Positions 21,099 through 27,837 of a stretch of DNA of 31,373 bases are shown here, piece after piece; position 1 is the stretch's first letter, and each line of letters opens with the position of its first letter. A model generated the notes under the pieces. It was given only the letters and a program-made list of their open reading frames with translations. It was not told the origin of the DNA and made no database searches. This DNA comes from a virus. The stretch covers positions 1-31,373 of IMG/VR virus record IMGVR_UViG_3300042455_002073; one strand, 5' to 3'. A program made the translations under genes and the position numbers.

Positions 21099-21500
21099 AT
21101 GAACAAAGAACTTTATTTATTAAGAGGATTACCAGGTTCTGGTAAAAGTACATTAGCAAAATCATTAGTCGGTGACAAAGATTATTGTCATAAGGAAGCT
21201 GATATGTATTTCATTGATAGAGAAGGTAATTACAAATTTAATTCGTCTCAGATAAAGGATGCACATAAATGGTGTCAAGAAGAAATTGAATTTGTGATGA
21301 AATATGAACACCCTCGGGTTGTGGTTTCAAACACTTTTACTCAAGAATGGGAAATACTACCATATTATGAATTAGCCGCAAAGTATGGATACAAAGTTTA
21401 TTCTCTAATTGTTGAAAACCGACATGGGGGTGTTAACGAACATGGTGTTCCTGAAGATAAATTAACTCAAATGAAAAACAGATTTGAAATTCGATTATGA
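21099..21500 (+). CDS. P-loop polynucleotide kinase-like protein
   Basis: 133 aa. Walker A GLPGSGKST at 10-18; EADMYFIDREGNYKF at about 33-47 in the place of the substrate-binding Asp region; VVVSNTFTQEWEI at about 74-86; and a C-terminal HGVPEDKLTQMKNRFE lid segment. This fits the N4BP2-like/AAA_33 kinase group, related to the kinase domain of T4 polynucleotide kinase, expected to phosphorylate 5'-OH nucleic acid or a small substrate using ATP. There is no fused phosphatase; a HAD protein of RNA-repair type lies at 24445. Overlaps the downstream membrane gene by 4 nt (ATGA). Confidence 0.82.
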   Translation: MNKELYLLRGLPGSGKSTLAKSLVGDKDYCHKEADMYFIDREGNYKFNSSQIKDAHKWCQEEIEFVMKYEHPRVVVSNTFTQEWEILPYYELAAKYGYKVYSLIVENRHGGVNEHGVPEDKLTQMKNRFEIRL

Positions 21501-21685
21501 AAACAATATTATCATTATTATTAATCCTTGGTAGGATTATTGTTACTATTAAAGTAATAATTTTCTTATTTGATTCTAGAAATGGTTTCAGTTCAAATTT
21601 AATTGATGTTGCTGTTTGGTGGATTTTGTTTCTTGTTTTTGATATTTGGTTACAGATTATACTACCATCTCAAAAAGAAGAGTAA
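21497..21685 (+). CDS. Small membrane protein, 62 aa
   Basis: Two hydrophobic segments, about 2-24 (TILSLLLILGRIIVTIKVII) and 35-56 (LIDVAVWWILFLVFDIWLQII), with a short charged loop and C-terminus QKEE. No known family. The ATG overlaps the stop codon of the kinase gene (ATGA), so it is translationally coupled to it. Ends 2 nt before the convergent membrane gene. Possible membrane partner of the kinase, or a lysis or exclusion peptide; nothing decides. Confidence 0.7.
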   Translation: MKTILSLLLILGRIIVTIKVIIFLFDSRNGFSSNLIDVAVWWILFLVFDIWLQIILPSQKEE

Positions 21686-21687
21686 AT

Positions 21688-21909
21688 CTAATTATCAGAA
21701 GTTTTTTGTGATAAAAAAGATAACCCAAAGAAAAGAACCGAAACAAAGTACAAAATTAAGTTTGCTTTCCACAAATTTCCTGTTAAACATACAAGTTGAT
21801 ATTGCACGATATCGAATCCAAATGGATTGAAAAACATTGCAAGCATCAAAAACTTCACGGATAAGTTTTTTGTAAAAAAATCTACTATTTTTTGTTTTAC
21901 TATCACCAT
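21688..21909 (-). CDS. Small membrane protein, 73 aa
   Basis: Starts MVIVKQKIVDFFTKNL. Two hydrophobic stretches (VKFLMLAMFFNPFGFDIV and NLILYFVSVLFFGLSFL) separated by a polar loop suggest a hairpin in the membrane. The FFNPFGFD stretch looks like a conserved core of a small phage membrane protein type, but I cannot name it. An overlapping frame shifted by 7 nt (21695-21916) lacks membrane character and is rejected. Convergent with the 62-aa membrane protein. No promoter of either class seen clearly. Confidence 0.6.
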   Translation of the reverse strand: MVIVKQKIVDFFTKNLSVKFLMLAMFFNPFGFDIVQYQLVCLTGNLWKANLILYFVSVLFFGLSFLSQKTSDN

Positions 21910-21990
21910 CGTCCATATATTTCTGTTAAAAAGTTTATTTACATCTCTTAAATTGAGGGTAATTTTATTATAAATACACCTGTAAGTGAA

Positions 21991-22015
21991 TATTTATTGG
22001 TAAATGGATATTTAT
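21991..22015 (+). promoter_or_regulatory. Two TATTTAT elements before the 22034 gene
   Basis: TATTTAT at 21991-21997 (GAATATTTATTGG) and 22009-22015 (GGATATTTATAATT); the second is 18 nt before the ATG. Confidence 0.5.
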
Positions 22016-22033
22016 AATTAAAAACATTTTATT

Positions 22034-22537
22034 ATGCCTAAATATATTATAAACGAGAAAAAACTTCGTCAATCTATACGAGAATACATTTTGGAACAAA
22101 GTAATGTTGAACCAAAAGAAGAGAAACAGAGATGTGTTGCTGGAAATATAATTTCTTTAGACGAGATAGTTGGTCCTTCTAAAGAATTTCAAAACTACAC
22201 AAGTAATTTAACTAAAAGAGATGGTGGTATAAACGGAATTGTTGACACATTGGATATGTTAAAAACAATTAGATTACATCCTGATATTAAAGACGGTGGT
22301 GAACATTTATCTTACGGTTTAATGAATCATTTAAACAAATTCAGAAATAAAAATTACTTTGATGAGACTAATAGTGGTTGTTTAAAGGCTATGGATAAAG
22401 TAATCGAATTGTATAAAGAGAATGAACATGGTGAAGAATTAGTTAGGGATATTGAAAAAGTATTAAAACACAATGACCCGTCACCAAGAGCAAAAGAGTA
22501 CTTAAAAAGATGTTTAATTTTAATAAAAGAAAAATAA
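22034..22537 (+). CDS. Virion-type protein with leader ending ILE|Q
   Basis: 167 aa. The leader YIINEKKLRQSIREYILEQ carries the [I/L]-x-E site at 19-21 followed by Gln; its end is nearly the same as that of the 23764 protein (KKVILEQ). After it lies a charged stretch, then an all-helical domain (LDMLKTIRLHPDIKDGGEH, MNHLNKFRNKNYF, VLKHNDPSPRAKEYLKRCL) with no known motif. Probably a late internal or structural protein. The next gene starts 2 nt after its stop codon. Confidence 0.72.
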   Translation: MPKYIINEKKLRQSIREYILEQSNVEPKEEKQRCVAGNIISLDEIVGPSKEFQNYTSNLTKRDGGINGIVDTLDMLKTIRLHPDIKDGGEHLSYGLMNHLNKFRNKNYFDETNSGCLKAMDKVIELYKENEHGEELVRDIEKVLKHNDPSPRAKEYLKRCLILIKEK

Positions 22538-22581
22538 TTATGGAAAAAAGATTATCTGAAGAACTAAATCAAATTTTATAT
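22530..22581 (+). repeat. 52-bp direct repeat, copy 1
   Basis: Perfect match to 23599-23650. It runs from 10 nt upstream of the ATG at 22540 through codon 14 (MEKRLSEELNQILY). Confidence 0.95.
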
Positions 22582-23076
22582 TTGACAAATTATAAAAAAG
22601 GTGTTGTTATAAGTGAACAAGCCTTACCTCAAAAATACTTCTCATTAATTGGGAACAAGTTAACTATTCAGAATTCAAAACTTTATTTATATGATAAAGA
22701 TGGTGAAATGACCCCATTAAATGGTGTTGTATCAGAATTCAAAGTAAACCCAAAAACAAATGAGATTGTTGACGGTGATTTTATTAAAAATCAAGGAATT
22801 GTTTCTGAAAACTTCAATAATATTGTTCGTTCAAGTCTATCCCCGATACAAATTAACGCAAAATTCAAATTTGTTGGTATAGACCCTAAAGACAATAATG
22901 TTAGGGTATTTACTGGTGATATTGCTGAAATGGATATTACTGTATTAGAAAATGATAAGTCATTTAAAAAATCAACAGACGGTCTTATATCTCCAAACAC
23001 ATTTGTGAAAAAAGGTAAAAATGGTTTATTTATTAGACTTTACCCTGGTGGAAAACCTTTACCACTTAGTGCATAA
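22540..23076 (+). CDS. Virion-type protein with leader ending ISE|Q
   Basis: 178 aa from the ATG at 22540; an in-frame ATG at 22510 lies inside the upstream gene and is less likely. The leader (EELNQILYLTNYKKGVVISEQ) has the [I/L]-x-E site at 24-26 before Gln and aligns with the leader of the 13268 protein (EQLKRVLLMMKYDSSKTLSEN). The mature part is beta-rich (KYFSLIGNKLTIQNSKLYLYDKDGE, FKFVGIDPKDNNVRVFTGDI) and ends GLFIRLYPGGKPLPLSA. No known domain. The first 14 codons are duplicated at 23609. Confidence 0.75.
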   Translation: MEKRLSEELNQILYLTNYKKGVVISEQALPQKYFSLIGNKLTIQNSKLYLYDKDGEMTPLNGVVSEFKVNPKTNEIVDGDFIKNQGIVSENFNNIVRSSLSPIQINAKFKFVGIDPKDNNVRVFTGDIAEMDITVLENDKSFKKSTDGLISPNTFVKKGKNGLFIRLYPGGKPLPLSA

Positions 23077-23077
23077 A

Positions 23078-23464
23078 TTAAAAAACAAATATACCGATTA
23101 CTTTTTCATCATAAAAAGAATCAAATGAAAAAATCGTAAAATATTTATTGTTTTTAGGATTTTTTCTATGAATTTCCTTTGTTTTATAAGTTGATACTTT
23201 TGTTCTCTTATCCAAAGTGAGAGAGTAAGAAGTGTAATCACAAGTATCTAATAACCCTAGAGACGCCGCTTTATCCATAGATATCAATTCATATTCTTTA
23301 ATATCGATATGGAAAACATCGATGAGTTTTGATATCAGTACTGAGTCTTTTTCAATAAGAGATTTACCATCATAAAAATACCCACCAACAGGTAATGATT
23401 CATTTTGTCCGAATAGTAGTTTTGAAAAAACAATCAAAACTAACAATATAAGTATTCTTTTCAT
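23078..23464 (-). CDS. Secreted protein of unknown function, 128 aa
   Basis: A basic start (MKR), a hydrophobic core (ILILLVLIVFSKLL) and FGQ followed by Asn form a Sec signal peptide of flavobacterial style, with likely cleavage after Gly or Gln at about 19-20. No lipobox Cys. The mature protein of about 108 residues is mixed alpha/beta with YxSYSLTLDKRTKVSTYKT and no known motif. It is convergent with the virion-type gene at 22540 (1 nt between stop codons) and has its own host-type promoter. It may be a host-derived gene acting in the periplasm or outside, possibly in exclusion. Confidence 0.75.
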   Translation of the reverse strand: MKRILILLVLIVFSKLLFGQNESLPVGGYFYDGKSLIEKDSVLISKLIDVFHIDIKEYELISMDKAASLGLLDTCDYTSYSLTLDKRTKVSTYKTKEIHRKNPKNNKYFTIFSFDSFYDEKVIGIFVF

Positions 23465-23485
23465 AATTCTGTTTATTTAGTAATA

Positions 23486-23516
23486 CAAAGATACTCTTTT
23501 TTTCCAAACTAACAAA
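23486..23516 (-). promoter_or_regulatory. Promoter of the secreted protein gene
   Basis: Minus strand TTTG-N19-TATCTTTG; the -7 box ends 21 nt before the ATG at 23464. Confidence 0.65.
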
Positions 23517-23544
23517 ATTTTTTTCAAAAAAAAATGTACAAATA

Positions 23545-23551
23545 TATTTAT
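23545..23551 (+). promoter_or_regulatory. TATTTAT late-type element
   Basis: ATATATTTATAG, 18 nt before the ATG at 23570, the same spacing as in front of the 22034 gene. Confidence 0.45.
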
Positions 23552-23569
23552 AGAAAAAAGTGTTAAAAA

Positions 23570-23680
23570 ATGGCAAAATCTAAATCAACAAGTAATGAAA
23601 AAATAATTATGGAAAAAAGATTATCTGAAGAACTAAATCAAATTTTATATAACTCCACCGAAAAACCCACAAATCTTTAG
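23570..23680 (+). pseudogene. Truncated leader-type gene, 36 codons
   Basis: ATG at 23570 opens MAKSKSTSNEKII, then the duplicated leader start MEKRLSEELNQILY (identical in DNA to codons 1-14 of the 22540 gene), then NSTEKPTNL and a stop codon inside the loop of a palindrome. It keeps a TATTTAT element upstream but lacks the rest of the leader and any mature domain. It looks like a gene whose body was replaced when the palindrome arrived, or a failed cassette duplication. It may still be transcribed into the 23764 gene. Confidence 0.6.
23599..23650 (+). repeat. 52-bp direct repeat, copy 2
   Basis: Perfect copy of 22530-22581. Identity ends abruptly at the first base of the palindrome at 23651. 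Confidence 0.95.
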
Positions 23681-23707
23681 TTTGTGGGATGAAAGGTGGT
23701 TTTAGTT
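23651..23707 (+). mobile_element. IS200/IS605-end-like palindrome
   Basis: Nested stems: AACT+CCACC (23651-23659) with GGTGG..AGTT (23695-23707), enclosing CCCACAAA/TTTGTGGG (23666-23688) with loop TCTTTAG. Subterminal imperfect hairpins with a CTTTAG-type loop recall IS200/IS605 ends. No transposase gene is present, so it would be a solo end or a small non-autonomous element. A plain terminator is less likely: no T-run follows. Confidence 0.4.
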
Positions 23708-23763
23708 ATATGACTCCTTTCTTTTTCAAACAATTGTATAATTATAGTAATAAAATAACAAAG

Positions 23764-24393
23764 ATGAAATTCACGTCAATATTAAAAAAAGTCATTTTAG
23801 AACAATCAAGATTTGAATTGGTTTACAATCGTTTTTTGACAAAAGAATATGGTAGTGTTGAACCTATTGAGTCCGATGATAAAATTTCATTTATGAAAAA
23901 TGGTGATGAAGTTTTCACTTATTATAAAAAATTAAAAAGACCTACACTGAGTCACCATGTTAGTGGGTTTTTACGTAATATTTTTGGGTTTAATTTTGAT
24001 GACACTGAAGATATCTTTGATAAGTGGTTTTCAAAACATTTCAACTTGGAAGTTGATTTTAATAGAAAAGATTATATAAGGAATTATATTAAAAATCAAA
24101 AATTAAAAATTAAAACTTATAATCAATTTTTTGGTCTTAAAAAACCGAAAAATTGGGGTAAAGGTGATGATATAACTGTTGACACTATTAAAGACCAAAT
24201 TGTTGGTGATTTAACCGATGGGTATGATTTATCAGGTATCAATAAAGAGGTTGTGAAACATGGTGTTGATAGATTTGCTCAAAAGTGGTATAATGATGTT
24301 AGAGATTTAGATTATGATTCCGCAATTTATAAAACAAATTATATTAGTGAGACTGATGATTGGGATGAATTTTTGGGTGAAATAGGGATTTAA
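23764..24393 (+). CDS. Virion-type protein with leader ending ILE|Q
   Basis: 209 aa from the ATG at 23764. A longer frame opening at 23689 would add 25 residues derived from the palindrome region and is not favoured. The leader KFTSILKKVILEQ has its [I/L]-x-E site at 11-13 before Gln. The body is charged and aromatic (HHVSGFLRNIFGFNFDDTEDIFDKWF, KTYNQFFGLKKPKNWGKGDD) and ends acidic. No known family. No TATTTAT in front; it may be read from the element at 23545. A terminator follows. Confidence 0.72.
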   Translation: MKFTSILKKVILEQSRFELVYNRFLTKEYGSVEPIESDDKISFMKNGDEVFTYYKKLKRPTLSHHVSGFLRNIFGFNFDDTEDIFDKWFSKHFNLEVDFNRKDYIRNYIKNQKLKIKTYNQFFGLKKPKNWGKGDDITVDTIKDQIVGDLTDGYDLSGINKEVVKHGVDRFAQKWYNDVRDLDYDSAIYKTNYISETDDWDEFLGEIGI

Positions 24394-24432
24394 CAGTACA
24401 ACCGATGTAATTGATACAACAAGTGAATAAAC

Positions 24433-24471
24433 TCCTCCAACTCCTTAAAGTAGAAATTGGAGGATTTTTTC
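24433..24471 (+). terminator. Intrinsic terminator after the 23764 gene
   Basis: TCCTCCAA/TTGGAGGA stem followed by six T residues. It overlaps the stop codon of the convergent HAD gene. Confidence 0.75.
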
Positions 24472-25032
24472 TTTAATTCCTGATTGTTTAATACCTTCGT
24501 TACCATTTGGTGTTAGAACAAAATTATCCAATCCCCATTCGTGTTCAAATTCCATACCATTAACTTTACCTGTTTTACCCATATTAAGGTCATCAATTGC
24601 AACCCAATGAGTAATTTCAGGATGATTTTGTAGGTACTGTTTGATTTCAATAGACCTAGTTTGTTCTAAATCCCATTGACGAGACCACGGAAATGTATCT
24701 TTATCGTAATTGGTACATTCACCTAGATTTGGTGTAAAATCAATAGGTTTATTAATAATACCTTGAGACTCGTAATATTCTCCCATCTCATGAACATTAG
24801 CCCAACGTTTCCAGTCTGATGATACAACAATTTCAGCACCCGTTTCTTCTAAAATTTCATTTAAAACTTTGATTGCCTTTTTGTTGAAATTATCAAAACG
24901 GTATTCGATAGGAATCTCTAAGTTAGTCGTAGATAATTTACGACCACCCCACTTCTTCTGTTTATTAAAACGACCACCCCATTCTGAGGATAGACAGATA
25001 ACACCATCATGGTCTAAAAAAATTATTTTCAT
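24445..25032 (-). CDS. HAD-superfamily phosphatase, RNA-repair type
   Basis: 195 aa from the ATG at 25032, which overlaps the upstream stop codon as ATGA. HAD motif I FLDHDGVI (DxDG) near the N-terminus, motif II IVVSSDWKRW (Ser, then Trp/Lys), motif IV-like AIDDLNM (DD). This arrangement, with SSDWKRW, is that of the HAD domain found in Swiss-Army-Knife RNA repair proteins and stand-alone phage relatives. Predicted phosphatase, perhaps removing 3' or 2',3'-cyclic phosphates from nucleic acid ends; a lone P-loop kinase at 21099 could supply the matching 5' kinase activity. Cytoplasmic. Coupled to the papain-like gene upstream. Confidence 0.8.
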   Translation of the reverse strand: MKIIFLDHDGVICLSSEWGGRFNKQKKWGGRKLSTTNLEIPIEYRFDNFNKKAIKVLNEILEETGAEIVVSSDWKRWANVHEMGEYYESQGIINKPIDFTPNLGECTNYDKDTFPWSRQWDLEQTRSIEIKQYLQNHPEITHWVAIDDLNMGKTGKVNGMEFEHEWGLDNFVLTPNGNEGIKQSGIKEKILQFLL

Positions 25033-25508
25033 ACTATTTTCCATATACTTTGTAAAACTTTTCTTGTTTTTTTAGCGTCCTCAACATTACCAATAACCAC
25101 ACCATTTTTAATTGTAAAAACATGACCTCTTACTGAAACCAAAAATGTTCCAATCGGATTATCTTTGATGAATTTTCCAACAGTCAAAGCTCTTTTTATT
25201 TTTTTATTCTTAATCTTAACATCGTAGTATAGCGAATAAAACTTACCAACAAGATTGAATTTTTTACCGTTAATTACTTCATTTTTTTTAACCAAGATTT
25301 CCAATTTTACTACAAAATTATGAACACCATCTCTGTGTTTTCTTTTCAACACTTTCTCACAATATGTATGAGATTCATCATATGGTATATCAAATGATGA
25401 TGCAAATGCTCTTACCACACAATCATTTCGTTCTCCTTTAGCAATTACAGATTCTTGATATCCTTTAATTGCTTCGTTCGTTTTACAATAAGGTAGTTTC
25501 ATATCCAT
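25029..25508 (-). CDS. Papain-like cysteine protease candidate
   Basis: 159 aa from the ATG at 25508; a TTG 15 nt upstream lies inside the -7 box. ERNDCVVRAFASSFDIPYDESHTYCEK carries the likely catalytic Cys at the start of a helix (NDCxxRA), and GTFLVSVRGHVFTIKNGVVIGNVED supplies the His with a following acidic or Asn residue. This Cys...His layout is shared by small phage proteins related to papain/C39-type peptidases. The N-terminal segment before the Cys is short. Target unknown. Leaderless host-type promoter; overlaps the HAD gene by 4 nt. Confidence 0.65.
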   Translation of the reverse strand: MDMKLPYCKTNEAIKGYQESVIAKGERNDCVVRAFASSFDIPYDESHTYCEKVLKRKHRDGVHNFVVKLEILVKKNEVINGKKFNLVGKFYSLYYDVKIKNKKIKRALTVGKFIKDNPIGTFLVSVRGHVFTIKNGVVIGNVEDAKKTRKVLQSIWKIV

Positions 25509-25512
25509 GATA

Positions 25513-25520
25513 CAAAGATA
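25513..25520 (-). promoter_or_regulatory. -7 box TATCTTTG, leaderless type
   Basis: Minus strand TATCTTTG, 4 nt, ATG at 25508. No good -33 motif; an A/T-rich stretch and the dnaK terminator lie there. Confidence 0.55.
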
Positions 25521-25540
25521 CAAAAAAAATATGAAATAAA

Positions 25541-25571
25541 AAAACCCCCATTGTAAAAAAATGGGGGTTTA
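25541..25571 (-). terminator. Terminator after dnaK
   Basis: AAACCCCCAT/ATGGGGGTTT stem with an A-rich loop, starting 4 nt after the dnaK stop codon and followed by a T-run on the minus strand. Confidence 0.85.
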
Positions 25572-25574
25572 ACA

Positions 25575-27434
25575 TTAATTTTTATTAACTTCCTCAAATT
25601 CGACATCTGAACCATCAAAACCCGTATCTGTCGTTGTTTGATTATAAAGGTCTTGACTAATTTTTTGGAACTTCAAGTTAATTTCATCTAGTTTTGTTCG
25701 GATAGATTCAATATCCCTACCACTTATTGATTTTTTTAATTCTTCAATACCATTTACAACCTCACTTTTTTGTTCCTCGGACAATTTATCGTCCAAGTCT
25801 TTTAATGATTTTTCCATTTGAAATACTGTTGAATCGGCAGTATTGATTAACTCAGCTTCTTCTTTGAATTTCTTATCCGATTCTGCATTCAACTCAGCAT
25901 CTTTTTTCATTTTTTCAATATCTTCTTTTGAAAGTCCTGAAGATGACTCAATTCTAATTTCTTGTTTTTTATTAGTCCCTTTATCAAGTGCCGAAACTTG
26001 AATAATACCATTTGCATCAATATCAAATGTAACTTCAATTTGTGGAATACCTCTCATTGAAGGGGGAATACCATCTAAATGGAATCGACCAATTGTTTTA
26101 TTGTCTTTTGCCATACTTCTTTCTCCTTGGAGAACGTGAATTTCAACTGATGGTTGGTTATCTACTGCGGTAGAGAAAACTTGAGATTTTTTAGTTGGGA
26201 TTGTGGTATTTGATTCAATTAATTTTGTAAATACACCACCCATAGTTTCAATTCCTAATGATAAAGGAGTAACATCAAGTAACAATACATCTTTTACATC
26301 ACCACCCAATACACCACCTTGAATCGCGGCACCTAATGCCACAACCTCATCAGGATTTACACCTTTTGAAGGTTCTTTTCCGAAATATTTTTTAACCGCT
26401 TCCTGAATTGCGGGAATACGTGTTGAACCTCCAACCAAAATAATTTCATCAATTTGGTCAGGATTTAATTTTGCATTTCTTAATGCCGATTTACAAGGTT
26501 CAATTGTTCTTTCAACCAATTTTTCAATTAATTGTTCAAACTTAGCTTTAGTCAAATTTCTAACCAAATGTTTTGGTACACCATCCACCGGCATTAAATA
26601 AGGTAAATTAATCTCAGTTGATGGAGTTGATGACAATTCAATTTTAGCCTTCTCAGAGGATTCTTTTAATCGTTGTAGCGCCATTGAATCTTTTGACACA
26701 TCAACGCCATTTTCATCTTTAAATTCTTTCACCAACCAATCAATAATCACCTGGTCGAAGTCATCACCACCAAGATGTGTATCACCATCAGTTGATAATA
26801 CTTCAAATACACCATCACCCAATTCTAATACAGATACGTCATGTGTGCCACCACCACAGTCGAACACAACAACAATCATATCTTTATCTTTTTTATCTAA
26901 CCCATACGCTAATGCCGCAGCGGTTGGTTCATTAATAATTCGTCTAACATTTAGACCTGCAATTTCACCTGCTTCTTTTGTTGCCTGTCTTTGAGCATCA
27001 TTAAAATACGCAGGAACTGTAATAACCGCATCAGTCACAGTTTCACCTAAATAATCTTCAGCGGTTTGTTTCATTTTTTGTAGTACCGCAGCAGATATCT
27101 CCTGTGGTGTAAATGTTCTACCATCAATATCCACTCTTGGTGTGTCATTATCACCCTTAACTACTTTATAAGGAACTCTACCAACCTCATTGATTGATTC
27201 TGAATACTTAGACCCCATAAATCGTTTTATGGAATAAACCGTTTTTGTTGGATTCGTGACCGCTTGTCGTTTAGCAGAGTCACCTACTTTTCTTTCACCA
27301 TCTTTAATGAATCCTACGATAGATGGAGTTGTTCTTTTGCCTTCATTATTTGTAATTACAGTAGGTCCACTACTTTCCATAACTGCAACACATGAATTTG
27401 TGGTACCTAAATCCACGCCTATTATTTTTCCCAT
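25575..27434 (-). CDS. dnaK: DnaK, Hsp70 chaperone, full length
   Basis: 619 aa, close to the bacterial length. The N-terminal ATPase domain begins [17 protein letters not shown] and has [52 protein letters not shown] and [13 protein letters not shown]. The substrate-binding domain follows the [16 protein letters not shown] linker and includes [23 protein letters not shown]. It ends with an acidic tail [12 protein letters not shown] in place of the host-type EEVK end. One oddity: [14 protein letters not shown] has Cys and His where bacterial DnaK usually has Leu and Phe. No grpE or dnaJ is seen nearby, so it would use host co-chaperones. Convergent transcription units flank it; no CIRCE element upstream. 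DnaK is rare on phage genomes. Confidence 0.97.
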   Translation of the reverse strand: MGKIIGVDLGTTNSCVAVMESSGPTVITNNEGKRTTPSIVGFIKDGERKVGDSAKRQAVTNPTKTVYSIKRFMGSKYSESINEVGRVPYKVVKGDNDTPRVDIDGRTFTPQEISAAVLQKMKQTAEDYLGETVTDAVITVPAYFNDAQRQATKEAGEIAGLNVRRIINEPTAAALAYGLDKKDKDMIVVVFDCGGGTHDVSVLELGDGVFEVLSTDGDTHLGGDDFDQVIIDWLVKEFKDENGVDVSKDSMALQRLKESSEKAKIELSSTPSTEINLPYLMPVDGVPKHLVRNLTKAKFEQLIEKLVERTIEPCKSALRNAKLNPDQIDEIILVGGSTRIPAIQEAVKKYFGKEPSKGVNPDEVVALGAAIQGGVLGGDVKDVLLLDVTPLSLGIETMGGVFTKLIESNTTIPTKKSQVFSTAVDNQPSVEIHVLQGERSMAKDNKTIGRFHLDGIPPSMRGIPQIEVTFDIDANGIIQVSALDKGTNKKQEIRIESSSGLSKEDIEKMKKDAELNAESDKKFKEEAELINTADSTVFQMEKSLKDLDDKLSEEQKSEVVNGIEELKKSISGRDIESIRTKLDEINLKFQKISQDLYNQTTTDTGFDGSDVEFEEVNKN

Positions 27435-27564
27435 GTTTTTAATTTTTTTTGTTTAGTTTATTTTTTTTAAATTTAGTTAATTTATTTTATGGAATCAAGT
27501 CCGAAACAAATATTGTTAAAAACCATACCAAATTAATAATACAGACATTTTGTCATTAAATTTG

Positions 27565-27594
27565 AAAAAATGTCAGATTAATATGACATTTTTT
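27565..27594. promoter_or_regulatory. Inverted repeat between dnaK and the 27633 gene
   Basis: AAAAAATGTCA/TGACATTTTTT, 11-bp arms and an 8-nt spacer, in the 198-bp divergent intergenic region. A further TGTCA lies at 27551-27555. Could be an operator for either gene; a terminator role is possible but no gene ends here. Confidence 0.5.
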
Positions 27595-27597
27595 CAT

Positions 27598-27628
27598 TTT
27601 GATTTTTATTTTTTTATTTGTAACTTTG
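27598..27628 (+). promoter_or_regulatory. Bacteroidota-type promoter, leaderless type
   Basis: TTTG-N19-TAACTTTG, 4 nt, ATG at 27633. The -33 motif starts 4 nt after the inverted repeat. Confidence 0.75.
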
Positions 27629-27632
27629 TGAA

Positions 27633-27824
27633 ATGGATAATAAGAAAAAAAATACTAATATTGCACCCTTAACAAAGTGGGAGGTGATATACGAAGATGA
27701 AAATACCTTGGATATTTGGAGATATGATATCAAAGTAAGTCGTATTAATCCATATGAGGTTGAAATACTATATAAAAATGATAAGAATGACAGAGCAAAA
27801 ATTGCAAGAATGAACAAAAAGTGA
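27633..27824 (+). CDS. Unknown small basic protein, 63 aa
   Basis: Starts MDNKKKNTNIAPLTKWEVIYEDENTL. Three short beta strands (WEVIYED, IWRYDIKVSR, YEVEILYK) between Lys-rich ends, no cysteines, no membrane segment. No family recognised. Full host-type promoter with a leaderless start, and an inverted repeat just upstream that may control it, so probably an early gene. The ADP-ribosyltransferase candidate follows after 13 nt behind its own TATTTAT element. Confidence 0.7.
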   Translation: MDNKKKNTNIAPLTKWEVIYEDENTLDIWRYDIKVSRINPYEVEILYKNDKNDRAKIARMNKK

Positions 27825-27831
27825 TATTTAT
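27825..27831 (+). promoter_or_regulatory. TATTTAT late-type element
   Basis: GATATTTATCATA, 6 nt before the ATG at 27838 and 12 nt before the in-frame ATG at 27844. Overlaps the end of the 27633 gene. Confidence 0.45.
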
Positions 27832-27837
27832 CATAAT

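Noticed and set aside
21695-21916. Alternative minus-strand frame beginning MDDGDSKTKN
   Set aside because: The frame at 21688-21909 encodes a plausible two-helix membrane protein over the same DNA; this one does not.
27435-27632. CIRCE or other heat-shock operator upstream of dnaK
   Set aside because: No match to the CIRCE inverted repeat; only the TGTCA-type repeat is present, and it is nearer to the divergent gene.
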